Source of the DNA: Halothiobacillus sp.
GTDB taxonomy: Bacteria; Pseudomonadota; Gammaproteobacteria; Halothiobacillales; Halothiobacillaceae
Assembly (NCBI GenBank): GCA_023255735.1
Contig: JAGDVP010000005.1
Coordinates: 27,761-91,760, forward strand
DNA: 64,000 nt
Reading direction: 5' to 3'
Every line of letters starts with the position of its first letter. Position 1 is the first letter of the stretch. Below, piece after piece: positions 51,266 to 61,847 of this stretch. The position numbers were made by a program, and so were the translations under genes. The notes beneath the pieces were generated by a model, which was not told the origin of the DNA, ran no database searches, and was given only the letters and a program-made list of their open reading frames with translations.

Positions 51266-51286
51266 CTTTTTAAACAGGTAATTGAT

Positions 51287-52372
51287 ATGCAAAAAAATAT
51301 TCTCGTATTGCCCGGTGATGGCATTGGTCCTGAAATAACCGCGCAGGCGGTACGGGTGCTCAAGGCCGTTACGCAAGGCTCGGATTTAACGCTTCATTTT
51401 GTCGATGGCGTGATTGGCGGCGCGGCCTATGATGCGGCGGGTCATCCGTTCCCGGAAGTTACCCGGCAAGCGGCGTTGGCCGCCGATGCCGTGCTACTCG
51501 GCGCGGTGGGCGGGCCGGCCTACGATAATCTCGATCGCCCGCTGCGCCCGGAGCGCGGGTTGCTGGGTATTCGCTCGGCGATGGGGTTATTTGCTAATTT
51601 GCGCCCGGCGATTTTGTATCCGCAACTGGCGAATAGCTCCTCGCTCAAGCCCGAGGTGGTGGCGGGGCTAGATATTCTGATTGTGCGTGAATTAACGGGC
51701 GGCGTGTATTTTGGTCAGCCGCGCGGTATTCGTGAGGTGACGGTTGATGGTCGTATTCAGCGTGAAGGCTTTAACACCATGCACTACAACGAGCTGGAAA
51801 TTGAGCGGATTGGGCGTGTGGCCTTCGATGCGGCCATGCAGCGCAATAAAAAAGTATGTTCAGTCGATAAAGCCAACGTGCTGGAAACGTCGGAATTGTG
51901 GCGTGAGGTGATGATTCGCCTTGCCAAGGAGTACCCCGAGGTTGAATTGACGCACATGTATGTCGATAACGCGGCAATGCAGCTCGTGCGCGCACCCAAG
52001 CAGTTCGATGTAATGGTTACCGAAAATTTGTTTGGCGATATTTTATCCGACCAAGCCTCAATGCTGACCGGTTCCATCGGCATGCTGCCCTCGGCCTCAC
52101 TGAACAGCCAAGGTCAGGGCTTGTATGAACCCAGCCACGGTTCGGCTCCCGATATCGCCGGCCTTGGCATTGCCAATCCGCTCGCGACGATTTTATCTGC
52201 GGCTATGTTGTTGCGGTACAGCTTCCACCGAGGTGATTTGGCGGGCCGGATTGAAGCGGCGGTGAGTACGGTGCTCGATCAAGGCTTGCGCACCGCCGAC
52301 ATTTGCACGCCGAAAGATCGCAAAGTTTCCACCATCGAGATGGGCGATGCGGTCGTAGCTGCGTTAAACTAA
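51287..52372 (+). CDS. leuB: 3-isopropylmalate dehydrogenase
   Basis: '[21 protein letters not shown]...[27 protein letters not shown]'. Confidence 0.97.
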   Translation: MQKNILVLPGDGIGPEITAQAVRVLKAVTQGSDLTLHFVDGVIGGAAYDAAGHPFPEVTRQAALAADAVLLGAVGGPAYDNLDRPLRPERGLLGIRSAMGLFANLRPAILYPQLANSSSLKPEVVAGLDILIVRELTGGVYFGQPRGIREVTVDGRIQREGFNTMHYNELEIERIGRVAFDAAMQRNKKVCSVDKANVLETSELWREVMIRLAKEYPEVELTHMYVDNAAMQLVRAPKQFDVMVTENLFGDILSDQASMLTGSIGMLPSASLNSQGQGLYEPSHGSAPDIAGLGIANPLATILSAAMLLRYSFHRGDLAGRIEAAVSTVLDQGLRTADICTPKDRKVSTIEMGDAVVAALN

Positions 52373-52411
52373 GCACCATTTTTTGAAATTGATGATGAGT
52401 GAAGATAATTT

Positions 52412-53434
52412 ATGAGCCGTTTATTTGATGTGGCCGTGGTGGGTGCAACCGGTGCCGTGGGTGAAACCATGTTGTCGATATTGGCCGAGCGCAAATTTCC
52501 TGTGGGCAAAGTTTATGCCCTCGCCTCCGAGCGTTCCGTGGGTAAACGGGTGCCTTTTGGCGATAAATTATTAGTTGTTGAAGACTTGGCATCCTTCGAT
52601 TTCTCACAAGTGCAGGTGGGGTTATTCTCGCCCGGCGCTTCTGTTTCAGCGATTTACGCGCCCAAGGCTGCCGCAGCCGGCTGCGTGGTGATTGATAACA
52701 CCTCGCAATTTCGCTACGACGATGACATCCCACTTGTTGTGCCGGAGGTCAATCCGCATGCGATTGCCCAATACAAGAATCGCGGCATTATTGCCAACCC
52801 AAATTGCTCAACCATCCAAATGCTGGTGGCCTTAAAGCCAATTTACGATGCGGTGGGCATTACACGCATCAACGTTGCAACCTATCAGGCCGTATCCGGC
52901 ACCGGTAAAGAAGCGATTGAAGAATTAGCCAGCCAAACCGCAGCCCTTTTAAGCGGTGATCGCAAAGAGCCGGTGGTGTACCCAAAAACCATCGCGTTCA
53001 ATGTGTTGCCGCAAATTGATGTATTCATGGATAACGGCTACACCAAAGAAGAGATGAAAATGGTGTGGGAAACCCGCAAAATCATGGGCGATGAATCGAT
53101 TCAGGTGAACCCAACTGCCGTGCGTGTACCCGTGTTCTACGGCCATTCTGAAGCCGTGCATATCGAAACCCGTGATAAAATTACAGCCGAAAAAGCCCGC
53201 GCTTTATTATCAAAAGCCCCCGGCGTTAAGGTGATGGATGAGCGCCGCGATGGCGGCTGGCCCACGGCGCAATCGGATGCGGCAGGGCATGATCCTGTGT
53301 TTGTGGGGCGGATTCGGGAAGATATTTCTTGTGATAGCGGCTTAAACCTTTGGGTGGTGTCGGATAATGTGCGCAAGGGTGCTGCACTTAATAGCGTGCA
53401 AATTGCTGAAGTTTTGGTGCGCGATTACCTATAA
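52412..53434 (+). CDS. asd: Aspartate-semialdehyde dehydrogenase
   Basis: 'VAVVGATGAVGETMLSILAERKFP...GIIANPNCSTIQMLVALKPI'. Confidence 0.96.
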   Translation: MSRLFDVAVVGATGAVGETMLSILAERKFPVGKVYALASERSVGKRVPFGDKLLVVEDLASFDFSQVQVGLFSPGASVSAIYAPKAAAAGCVVIDNTSQFRYDDDIPLVVPEVNPHAIAQYKNRGIIANPNCSTIQMLVALKPIYDAVGITRINVATYQAVSGTGKEAIEELASQTAALLSGDRKEPVVYPKTIAFNVLPQIDVFMDNGYTKEEMKMVWETRKIMGDESIQVNPTAVRVPVFYGHSEAVHIETRDKITAEKARALLSKAPGVKVMDERRDGGWPTAQSDAAGHDPVFVGRIREDISCDSGLNLWVVSDNVRKGAALNSVQIAEVLVRDYL

Positions 53435-53554
53435 GCTGTGGCACAATCGTATGAGTTTGACCAATCGCAAGGGTTTATGCGCGTGTTCGTTCATGGGTCA
53501 CGCCGGATGTGCGCGTAAATCGCGGGCAATAAGTAGTTTAAGGAGTTGATTGAC

Positions 53555-55783
53555 ATGCGGAAGTTAAGTTGGATTATTGCAGGCATTCTGTGCACGACCC
53601 CTGCACTCATACACGCAGCAGAGCTGGGTAATGCGAAGGTGCAATCACACCTAACAGAGCAACTCAAGGTCATGATTCCATTGACGGGGCTTAATGGAAT
53701 CCCAACAGATGAGGTTAAAGTTCAGCTCGCGCCTGAAAGTTACTATCGTCAAGCGGGGCTGTCTTTAGATCAGCTGGCGGGCAACATCACATTCCAAATT
53801 AAAACGGAAGGTTCACAATCTTTCATTTTAATAAGCTCAAAACGAATTATTACGGATCCAATTTTAAGTATTTTGGTTGAGGTAACTTCGGGTGAAAGCA
53901 AGGTTATTAAAGAGTTTGATTTACTTTTAAACCCGCCCGCTCAAAAAGTCGTTAATAAACCGGCTGAAACGAATTTTAATAATACGCTACGCAGTGTGAC
54001 GCCCGCATCACCGGAGGCCGCTGCTTGGCAGCCGATTAAAAATGTGCCTGATGTGACGATGGGCGGCAGCTATCAAGTTAAGCGCGGCGATACTTTGTAC
54101 GATATAGCCAAGCGCGCGGCTCAAGATGGCAGCGTTTCTGTTCGCCCCATGATGCAGGCCATTATTAATGCCAATCCTGCGGCATTTGTGGGCGGCAATG
54201 GCAATGAGTTGAAAACCGGTGTCACCCTGAAAGTGCCGACCAGTAGCGTTGCCAAATCGACCAGCGTCGCCAAAACGGAAGTGACCAAAAACGCACCCAG
54301 CACGGCAAACCCGCCGCCCGCAACCAAGCCCAAACTCCAGTTACTTTCATCAGATACAGAAACGGCGCCCGCCGCTGCCAACCCGACTACCAACAACACC
54401 TTGGTTGATGGTAAATTATCGGCAATTGATGGCACGCCCACGGCGGCAACAAGCTCTGCTCCCTCTGCTCCAACTGCAAACTCAGTACAGCAAAATAATG
54501 AAGCCATTGCCTCTATTGATGCAAAAAGCGAGGCGATGAGCCAGCAAATTAACTTGCTCAATGAGCAATTGAAGCAAGTTCAGGGTTTAATTACTGATCG
54601 CAATCAAAACATCGCTTCATTACAGCAAAAAATTAAAGCCGCTGATGAGCAGACGCAGTTACTTAAAAAACAGCTTGAAGCGCAAAATAATAATTTTTGG
54701 ATTCAATGGGCGCCGTATCTTTTAGGCGGCGCTGGCTTGCTGGTGCTTATTTTGTTGCTGATAGTTGCCTCGCGGGGTCGTAATCGAGAGCAATTTGCTC
54801 CCGTCAGCAATACTCAGCTAAATTCCGTAGAAAATAAATTTTCCTCTGACGCATCCGCAGCGGTTAATGCTTCAAAAACCACGGCGATCACACCCAAAGC
54901 TGCCACTGAATCACAGCCATTGGCCGCTGTGGCAGCTTCCGTTTTACCTGATTTTCAGGTCACAGTGCCCCCGTTTGATGCCAAATCGATCATTGATGAG
55001 GCGCGGTTATTGCGCTCCTATAATCTTAATGAGCAGGCGTTGGATCTGCTGCGCGAAAGCATTGCCCAGCATAGTGATGAGCTTACGCTGTACCAAGAGC
55101 TTGCGAGCATTTATGCCGAAGATGGTCATGATGCTGAGTTAAATCAAATTATTGCGCAAATTGATAGCCGATTTGGCGTAGCGCATCGACCTCAAGTTCA
55201 AAAAGCTTCGGTGGTATCTGCTGCTGATTCAACACCCAATGCGTTCGATGAGCCGTTCGCTTCTCCTAAAATGGCAACAAATGATGAGCTTTTAGGTTTT
55301 GTGCCAGAACCTTTGGATGCGTTAGATGCCAGCGTATTCACTCATGATGTAGGGCTAAACTTCACACCCAATGAGATAGCTCATGAAGAGGCGCCAATGC
55401 TTGAGGTCAATGGCCAATCGGCACCTGCCGCGAATGTATCGCCCGGTTTGGATGACCTAACGTTTGATTTATCCGAGTTTGAGCCAACAAAACAACCCAG
55501 CTTTGTTGACATGAACCAATCCAATGACTTGGATCTTGAATTAGTTGAACGCCCAGATGCTGCTTTATCCGCATCTGAGCCCGTATTGAATACGCCGCCG
55601 GTAGAATCTCTTTTCGCTGCCCAAAATACGGTGCAAAACGATACGCGGCTTGGGCTGGCTGAGGCGTTTCTTGGCGTTGGCGACGAAGAAAGTTATCGCA
55701 TGATTGCCGATGAAATTGAGTCTGAAGGTGATGCGGATTTAATTGCTGCGTTACGGGGCATTGCGAGCAAATACACCATTTAG
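53555..55783 (+). CDS. fimV: FimV-family protein (LysM-like domain, TM, C-terminal FimV region)
   Basis: Signal peptide; 'GGSYQVKRGDTLYDIAKRAAQDGSVSVRPMMQAIINANPAAFVGGNGNELKTGVTLKVP'; coiled coil, TM; C-terminus 'TRLGLAEAFLGVGDEESYRMIADEIESEGD'; leuCDB-asd-fimV context. Confidence 0.9.
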   Translation: MRKLSWIIAGILCTTPALIHAAELGNAKVQSHLTEQLKVMIPLTGLNGIPTDEVKVQLAPESYYRQAGLSLDQLAGNITFQIKTEGSQSFILISSKRIITDPILSILVEVTSGESKVIKEFDLLLNPPAQKVVNKPAETNFNNTLRSVTPASPEAAAWQPIKNVPDVTMGGSYQVKRGDTLYDIAKRAAQDGSVSVRPMMQAIINANPAAFVGGNGNELKTGVTLKVPTSSVAKSTSVAKTEVTKNAPSTANPPPATKPKLQLLSSDTETAPAAANPTTNNTLVDGKLSAIDGTPTAATSSAPSAPTANSVQQNNEAIASIDAKSEAMSQQINLLNEQLKQVQGLITDRNQNIASLQQKIKAADEQTQLLKKQLEAQNNNFWIQWAPYLLGGAGLLVLILLLIVASRGRNREQFAPVSNTQLNSVENKFSSDASAAVNASKTTAITPKAATESQPLAAVAASVLPDFQVTVPPFDAKSIIDEARLLRSYNLNEQALDLLRESIAQHSDELTLYQELASIYAEDGHDAELNQIIAQIDSRFGVAHRPQVQKASVVSAADSTPNAFDEPFASPKMATNDELLGFVPEPLDALDASVFTHDVGLNFTPNEIAHEEAPMLEVNGQSAPAANVSPGLDDLTFDLSEFEPTKQPSFVDMNQSNDLDLELVERPDAALSASEPVLNTPPVESLFAAQNTVQNDTRLGLAEAFLGVGDEESYRMIADEIESEGDADLIAALRGIASKYTI

Positions 55784-55844
55784 ATTGCGCGATCACCTCG
55801 ATTTTTCTTAAGTTGGCCTTTCTTAACGCCGCCTTATGTTCATT

Positions 55845-55872
55845 TAAGCCCCCTGTTGGGGGTTTATTATTT
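55845..55872 (+). terminator. Putative Rho-independent terminator after fimV
   Basis: TAAGCCCCC-TGTT-GGGGGTTTATTATTT. Confidence 0.7.
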
Positions 55873-56050
55873 GGCTGTGGTGCTCAGAATTTAAACTCCT
55901 CTATTTTTTAGCATCGACTAGCGAGCGCTTAAGTCATTAGGGGTTTTCAGGCACGCATCGCTAATATCAAAGAGGCTTTAATCCTGCTTTATGCCGCATT
56001 TGCGCGTTAATATCCTCCAAAGAAATAGGTATCAATAGAGCGTAAGTGTT

Positions 56051-56515
56051 ATGCCGCAGATAGGTAAAAGCGACCGTTTTTTTATGCAGCAGGCATTGGT
56101 TCAGGCGCGCCTTGCCCTTTTTGAGGGGGAGGTGCCGGTGGGCGCGGTGGTGGTGCACGGGGGTGAAATTATTGGTGAGGGGCGCAATGCACCCATTGCC
56201 CTGCATGACCCGACCGCTCATGCCGAAATACAGGCGTTGCGCGCGGCCGCAAGCGCCCTCGGCAATTATCGCTTAGATGAGTGCACGCTCTATGTCACGC
56301 TCGAGCCATGCCCTATGTGCCTGGCTGCGATTAGCCATGCGCGCATTGCCCGGGTAGTGTATGCCGCGCCCGATGAGCGGGCGGGCGCTTGTGGAGGCGC
56401 GCTGGATTTGAATCGGGCGGCTTGGCATCATTTTACCCCCATTATTGATACCGGTCCTTGCGAGGCCGAGGCCGCGGAGTTACTGAAAAACTTTTTCCAA
56501 ATGCGGCGAGGTTAA
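56051..56515 (+). CDS. tadA: tRNA adenosine(34) deaminase
   Basis: 'FFMQQALVQARLALFEGEVPVGAVVVHGGEIIGEGRN...DPTAHAEIQALR...LYVTLEPCPMCLAAISHARI'. Confidence 0.95.
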   Translation: MPQIGKSDRFFMQQALVQARLALFEGEVPVGAVVVHGGEIIGEGRNAPIALHDPTAHAEIQALRAAASALGNYRLDECTLYVTLEPCPMCLAAISHARIARVVYAAPDERAGACGGALDLNRAAWHHFTPIIDTGPCEAEAAELLKNFFQMRRG

Positions 56516-56516
56516 A

Positions 56517-56939
56517 TCAAAATTCAAAAGGTGTTCGGCGTAATGCCCGCAGTAAAATGCGGGTATGTTGGTCGGGTTTGGTTGGCGTGGGGTTTTGTTG
56601 GCGTAGATGCTGATGCGCGGCCGCTTGGCGCAGGCGCTCCGCCAGTGCCTCGGGCGATTCCTCATACAGGGTTTGTGCTAGGGTGGCTGAACCGCGCTGC
56701 TTTGATAAGCCCTTGATTGTAATCACCCAGCAGGTGTCACCGCGTTCAATTTGCAACCGATCACCGATGCGAACCCCTTTGCCGGCTTTTTTGCAGGCTT
56801 GATCGTTGAGGGTAATTTTTCCGCCATCAATGGCCGCTGAGGCCAATGAGCGAGTTTTGAAAAATCGCGCCGCCCACAGCCAAGTGTCAATGCGTTGCTC
56901 TGTGGGTGATGGCGTGTTTAACAGTACGATTTTGCTCAT
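56517..56939 (-). CDS. hslR: S4-domain RNA-binding protein, Hsp15 (HslR)-like
   Basis: 'QRIDTWLWAARFFKTRSLASAAIDGGKITLNDQACKKAGKGVRIGDRLQIERG'. Confidence 0.85.
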   Translation of the reverse strand: MSKIVLLNTPSPTEQRIDTWLWAARFFKTRSLASAAIDGGKITLNDQACKKAGKGVRIGDRLQIERGDTCWVITIKGLSKQRGSATLAQTLYEESPEALAERLRQAAAHQHLRQQNPTPTKPDQHTRILLRALRRTPFEF

Positions 56940-56967
56940 AGCTTGTGATTTATCTGGGCTCGTTTTC

Positions 56968-57444
56968 TTATGAATGGGTTTCTTTGGCGTGGTGCGTTGG
57001 TTTTGGCACACGTTTTATCCGTTTGTGGTGCATCAATCCCACCATCCATGTACCCACAACGATGCCGATAAGAATAATCCCCGCGAACCACTGCCCCTCA
57101 CCCAGCATGGCGGGGGCGGTACCCGGGCACACGCCGGTGAGTCCCCAGCCGATGCCAAACAATAGGGCGCCGGGAACCAATGCGCGCACAAAGGGTTTGT
57201 GCGGGAAGCTGATCGGCTGGCGATTGCTTAAGTTTCGCCAACGAAAAAACTTGGCGCTTAAGTTGAGTACGGCGCCCACGCCCACGGCGGTGGCAATCAC
57301 CCATAATAAATGTAGATTTTGGAGTAAAAGCAGGCTGCTAATTAACGCCGGGTCTGTGGCGCCGGCACGGCTTAATAAAAAGCCAAATACGATGCCAAAG
57401 AGTAAAAAAGAGCCATTACGGATAATCAAGCTGTGACTGTTCAT
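56968..57444 (-). CDS. Half-size YeeE/YedE family protein (DUF6691-like)
   Basis: 158 aa; 'LVPGALLFGIGWGLTGVCPGTAPAMLG', four TM-like segments. Confidence 0.85.
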   Translation of the reverse strand: MNSHSLIIRNGSFLLFGIVFGFLLSRAGATDPALISSLLLLQNLHLLWVIATAVGVGAVLNLSAKFFRWRNLSNRQPISFPHKPFVRALVPGALLFGIGWGLTGVCPGTAPAMLGEGQWFAGIILIGIVVGTWMVGLMHHKRIKRVPKPTHHAKETHS

Positions 57445-57995
57445 GCGGCACCTAATTTAAGATTGAGTAAAAATTGGGCGATTTGTGCGGTGCCGAGCGC
57501 CGCAGAAAAAAATAGGATTGAGGCAACAATACTCGCGGGCGAGCCCATTGCTACGCCGTTAATGGTGTGTCCTGAGGTGCAGCCGCCCGCCATCCGCGCG
57601 CCCATACCGATCAGCACGCCACCCAAAAGCCACCAAGCGATGCGCCCAAGAGCGGATTGCGGCATTAAGGCTTCATAAAGCGCACCAAAATGGGTGGGCG
57701 CAGCCCAGGTTCCGCTGGATACGCTGGCAAATAGCCCGCCTAAAAAAATCCCAATCAGAAACCAGATTTTCCAATCGGTTGCGCGGCTATGCGCATCGCC
57801 TTGGAATAAGGGCAGCCGGCTCCCTGCGCGGGCGCATACATTGCCAAAGGCGGCCGAACAGCCTAGGGGTTGATCGGTTAGCCAGCGCTGGGCGAAGGCA
57901 AAAATACCAATAGCGCCGCCGGCAACCCAGGCAGGCCATAAATCGGCGGATAGAAGCGGCAGGTTCCCAATGCTGTTAAAAAAATCGGTTGTCAT
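57441..57995 (-). CDS. Half-size YeeE/YedE family protein
   Basis: 184 aa; 'GGVLIGMGARMAGGCTSGHTINGVAMGSPASIVASILFF'; 4-nt overlap with the next half. Confidence 0.87.
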   Translation of the reverse strand: MTTDFFNSIGNLPLLSADLWPAWVAGGAIGIFAFAQRWLTDQPLGCSAAFGNVCARAGSRLPLFQGDAHSRATDWKIWFLIGIFLGGLFASVSSGTWAAPTHFGALYEALMPQSALGRIAWWLLGGVLIGMGARMAGGCTSGHTINGVAMGSPASIVASILFFSAALGTAQIAQFLLNLKLGAA

Positions 57996-58136
57996 GATTG
58001 CAGTCCTTAGGGTGGTTTTGCAAGAATGACAAAAGATTAGCGCGTTGCCGTTATGGGCGCGCGCTAAACATTTTCATTGGGCTATTGAGTCTTTCTATTC
58101 GTTTTATCTGGTATTAATAAATTGAATAGCTGCTGG

Positions 58137-58400
58137 TTAGTTTTTACGCTCAGGCAGCACGATATTAAGTTCAAGCGTATCGACGCCTTCGTGATGCTCG
58201 ATTTGCACTTGTACCGCGTCATCTTGCACGGCGACATACTTGCGAATGACTTCGAGTAAATCATTTTTAAGTTTTGGCAGGTAATCGGGGTCGGTGTTTT
58301 GACCCGCACTGCGCTCGTGGGCGATCAGAATTTGCAGCCGCTCTTTAGCCAAATGGGCGGTGGGTTTGCTGCGCGCACGAAATAAATCAAATAGCCCCAT
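58137..58400 (-). CDS. minE: Cell division topological specificity factor MinE
   Basis: 'AHLAKERLQILIAHERSAGQNTDPDYLPKLKNDLLEVIRKYVAVQDDAVQVQIE'. Confidence 0.96.
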   Translation of the reverse strand: MGLFDLFRARSKPTAHLAKERLQILIAHERSAGQNTDPDYLPKLKNDLLEVIRKYVAVQDDAVQVQIEHHEGVDTLELNIVLPERKN

Positions 58401-58402
58401 GA

Positions 58403-59218
58403 TTACCCCCGACCAAATAGGCGGCTGAAAAGAGATTTTTTCTCTGCTTCAATGAAGCGCATGGGGCGATCTTCGCCCAATAAACGCGCTACGGCATCTT
58501 GGTACGCTTGGCCTGCATCGGCGGTTTGATCGAGAATTACCGGGCGCCCTGAATTGGATGCTTGCAGCACGGCGGGAGATTCAGGGATAACGCCCAAGAG
58601 CGGTACAGCCAAGATTTCCAACATGTCTTCAATCGACAGCATTTCGCCGGCTTCTACCCGGTTAGGAGCGTAACGGGTAATTAGCAAGTATTCTCGGATG
58701 GGCGTATCGCCATTTTTAGCGCGCTGCGATTTGCTGGCCAGAATGCCGAGCATCCGATCCGAATCGCGCACAGAGGAAACTTCAGGGTTAGACACAACAA
58801 TCGCTTCATCGGCAAAATACATGGCCAATTGCGCGCCGCGCTCAATGCCGGCGGGTGAATCACAGATAATAAAATCAAAACCATCGGCTTTGAGATCATT
58901 AAAGACCTGCTCTACCCCTTCTTCGGTGAGCGCGTCTTTATCTTTGGTTTGTGAGGCGGGCAGGATATAAAGATTATCAATTTCTTTATGTTTAATCAGT
59001 GCTTGCGTTAAGCCGGCTTCTTTTTGAATCACGTTAACCAGATCGTAGACCACCCGCCGCTCGACACCCATGATGAGATCGAGATTACGCAGACCCACAT
59101 CAAAATCAATCACGACGGTTTTTTTGCCTGCCAACGCAAGGCCACTAGAAATCGCGGCGCTGGTCGTGGTTTTTCCCACACCGCCTTTGCCTGAGGTTAC
59201 AACGATAATTTTTGCCAC
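58403..59218 (-). CDS. minD: Septum site-determining protein MinD
   Basis: 'KIIVVTSGKGGVGKTTTSAAISSGLALAGKKTVVIDFDVGLRNLDLIMGVERRVVYDLVNVI', C-terminal amphipathic helix 'SLFSRLFGRG'. Confidence 0.98.
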   Translation of the reverse strand: MAKIIVVTSGKGGVGKTTTSAAISSGLALAGKKTVVIDFDVGLRNLDLIMGVERRVVYDLVNVIQKEAGLTQALIKHKEIDNLYILPASQTKDKDALTEEGVEQVFNDLKADGFDFIICDSPAGIERGAQLAMYFADEAIVVSNPEVSSVRDSDRMLGILASKSQRAKNGDTPIREYLLITRYAPNRVEAGEMLSIEDMLEILAVPLLGVIPESPAVLQASNSGRPVILDQTADAGQAYQDAVARLLGEDRPMRFIEAEKKSLFSRLFGRG

Positions 59219-59423
59219 AAATCAACTCCTGCTTCGGGCGCCCGTAAATTAAAACTAACAAGATTTTGCCACAAACAAGTTAAAGCGCGTAAACAAAGCG
59301 TGATTATATTCGGATGAGGGTGTGTAGAGGTGCGCGATTCACCTTTACGCCGAGGCTTAATTACCTTAAGTTAGGTTGGGTATTAAGCGCGCCCAATCAT
59401 CGGCCGTATCAGGAGTGTTTAGC

Positions 59424-61847
59424 ATGACCGCATTTAAGTACATCCGTTTTTTCAGTAAATTAGGCATTGATGATGTGCCCTTGGTGGGCGGAAAAAATGC
59501 CTCGCTGGGCGAAATGTATCAAAAGCTCGCGCCCCAGGGTGTGCGCATTCCCAACGGGTTTGCGATTACGGCCGAGGCTTATCGGTATATGTTAGATGCT
59601 GCCAACGCTTGGCCGGCACTCCATGCGGTGCTGGATGATTTTGATGCCGATGATGTGGCCGATTTGGCGCGGCGCGGCAAGCGGGCACGCGATATTGTGT
59701 ATGGCGCGGGTTTGCCCGCTGATTTGGCCGCAGAAATTATTGCCGCCTACCGCCTGCTGCAACAAGAATATGGCGATGAGGTGGGGTTGGCGGTGCGCAG
59801 TTCAGCCACGGCCGAAGATTTACCGACCGCCAGCTTTGCCGGTCAGCAAGATACGTTTTTAAATGTTCGCGGCGATGACAATTTACTGGATGCCTGCCGG
59901 CGTGATTTTGCAAGTTTGTTTACCGATCGGGCGATTCATTATCGGCTGGATCAAGGATTCGATCATTTCAAAATTGGGCTTTCCATTGGCGTGATGAAGA
60001 TGGTGCGTTCAGATTTATCCGCCTCGGGGGTTATGTTTTCACTGGATACCGAATCGGGGTTCCGTGATGTTGTGTTTATTACGGGCAGTTATGGTTTGGG
60101 TGAAAATGTGGTGCAGGGTGCGGTTGACCCGGACGAATTTTATGTGCATAAGCCGACGTTTACGGCCGGTCATCGCTGCGTGTTGCGGCGAAGCTTGGGC
60201 AGCAAAGCCATCAAAATGGTGTATTTAGAGGGCGAAACCCGTAACACCACGCGCAATATCCCAACACCCGCGGCGGATAGCGCCCGATTTTGCATCACCG
60301 ATGCCGATGTGATGGAACTGGCCGATTATGCGCTCACCATAGAGCAGCATTACGATCGCCCGATGGATATGGAATGGGCGAAAGATGGGTTGGATGGCAA
60401 AATTTATATTGTGCAGGCTCGGCCTGAAACGGTGGCCTCGCAGCGGCAAGCCAATGTACTCGAAAGTCATGTGCTGGAGGGTACCGGCGCGGTCATTAGT
60501 ACCGGGCGTTCGGTTGGTGAGAAAATCGCCACAGGGCGAGCGCGGGTGATTCTTGACGTGGCACACTTAAATGAATTTAAAGCCGGTGAGATTTTAGTGG
60601 CCGACATCACCACCCCCGATTGGGAACCGGTAATGAAAAATGCGGCCGCCATCGTCACCAATCGCGGCGGGCGGACGTGTCATGCTGCCATTATTGCCCG
60701 TGAGTTGGGCATTCCCGCCGTGGTGGGCGCGGGCAATGCAACGAGTGCCATTCATGATGGTAGCCTCGTCACGGTTTCTTGCGCGGAGGGCGATACGGGG
60801 CGCATTTATGAAGGCGCCATACCGTTTCATGTTGAACGCACCGAGGTGGGCGATATGGCTCGCCCGGCAACGCAAATCATGCTGAATCTAGGTAATCCGG
60901 ATTTAGCCTTCAAAGCTTCTTTTTTGCCGAATGATGGCATTGGCCTTGCGCGCATGGAATTTATTATCAATGAATCGATTAAAGCTCACCCCATGGCGCT
61001 CATTCATCCTGATCGGGTCACGGATGCATCCCAACGCGCCGCGATCAACGCGCTTGTGCAAGGCTTTGAGAGTGGCGCTGCATTTTTTATTGAAAAGCTC
61101 TCAGAGGGTGTGGGCACCATTGCGGCGGCCTTTTGGCCTAAACCCGTGGTGGTACGGATGTCGGATTTTAAATCGAATGAATATGCCTCACTTCTGGGTG
61201 GCGAATTTTTCGAGCCGAACGAAGCTAACCCCATGATCGGCTTTCGGGGTGCCGCCCGCTATGCCCATCCAGCGTATGGGGACGGCTTCAAATTGGAGTG
61301 TTTAGCCATCAAACGCGTGCGGGAAGTGATGGGTTTGGTTAACGTGATTGTGATGCTGCCCTTTGTGCGTCGGGTTAAAGAAGCCGATGAGGTGCTCGCC
61401 AAAATGGCTGAGTTTGGGCTCAAACGCGGCGCGCAAGGCTTGCAGGTGTATGCCATGTGCGAAATTCCCAATAACGTGATTTTGATTGATCAATTCGCCC
61501 AGCGTTTTGACGGCTTCTCTATTGGCACTAATGACTTAACCCAGCTCACCTTGGGCGTTGACCGCGATAGTGAGCAGGTGGCCTTTGATTATGACGAGCG
61601 CGATGAGGGGGTTAAGGCCTTGATTAAACTCGCCGTTGAGGGCTGCGCACGCAATGGCATTCATTCGGGTTTATGCGGGCAAGCGCCGTCGGACTATCCC
61701 GAAATGGCCGAGTTTTTGGTCGATATTGGCATTGAATCCATGAGTTTGAACCCTGATACCGTGATTGCCACCACCCGCCATGTCTTGGCGATTGAATCTC
61801 GCCTTAAACGGGCGCCGCGCGATTCAGATACCATACGGCCGCATTGA
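59424..61847 (+). CDS. ppsA: Phosphoenolpyruvate synthase
   Basis: 'VPLVGGKNASLGEMYQKL...VAVRSSATAEDLPTASFAGQQDTFLNV...IVTNRGGRTCHAAIIARELGIPAVVG...GLCGQAPSDYPEMAEFL'. Confidence 0.97.
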   Translation: MTAFKYIRFFSKLGIDDVPLVGGKNASLGEMYQKLAPQGVRIPNGFAITAEAYRYMLDAANAWPALHAVLDDFDADDVADLARRGKRARDIVYGAGLPADLAAEIIAAYRLLQQEYGDEVGLAVRSSATAEDLPTASFAGQQDTFLNVRGDDNLLDACRRDFASLFTDRAIHYRLDQGFDHFKIGLSIGVMKMVRSDLSASGVMFSLDTESGFRDVVFITGSYGLGENVVQGAVDPDEFYVHKPTFTAGHRCVLRRSLGSKAIKMVYLEGETRNTTRNIPTPAADSARFCITDADVMELADYALTIEQHYDRPMDMEWAKDGLDGKIYIVQARPETVASQRQANVLESHVLEGTGAVISTGRSVGEKIATGRARVILDVAHLNEFKAGEILVADITTPDWEPVMKNAAAIVTNRGGRTCHAAIIARELGIPAVVGAGNATSAIHDGSLVTVSCAEGDTGRIYEGAIPFHVERTEVGDMARPATQIMLNLGNPDLAFKASFLPNDGIGLARMEFIINESIKAHPMALIHPDRVTDASQRAAINALVQGFESGAAFFIEKLSEGVGTIAAAFWPKPVVVRMSDFKSNEYASLLGGEFFEPNEANPMIGFRGAARYAHPAYGDGFKLECLAIKRVREVMGLVNVIVMLPFVRRVKEADEVLAKMAEFGLKRGAQGLQVYAMCEIPNNVILIDQFAQRFDGFSIGTNDLTQLTLGVDRDSEQVAFDYDERDEGVKALIKLAVEGCARNGIHSGLCGQAPSDYPEMAEFLVDIGIESMSLNPDTVIATTRHVLAIESRLKRAPRDSDTIRPH

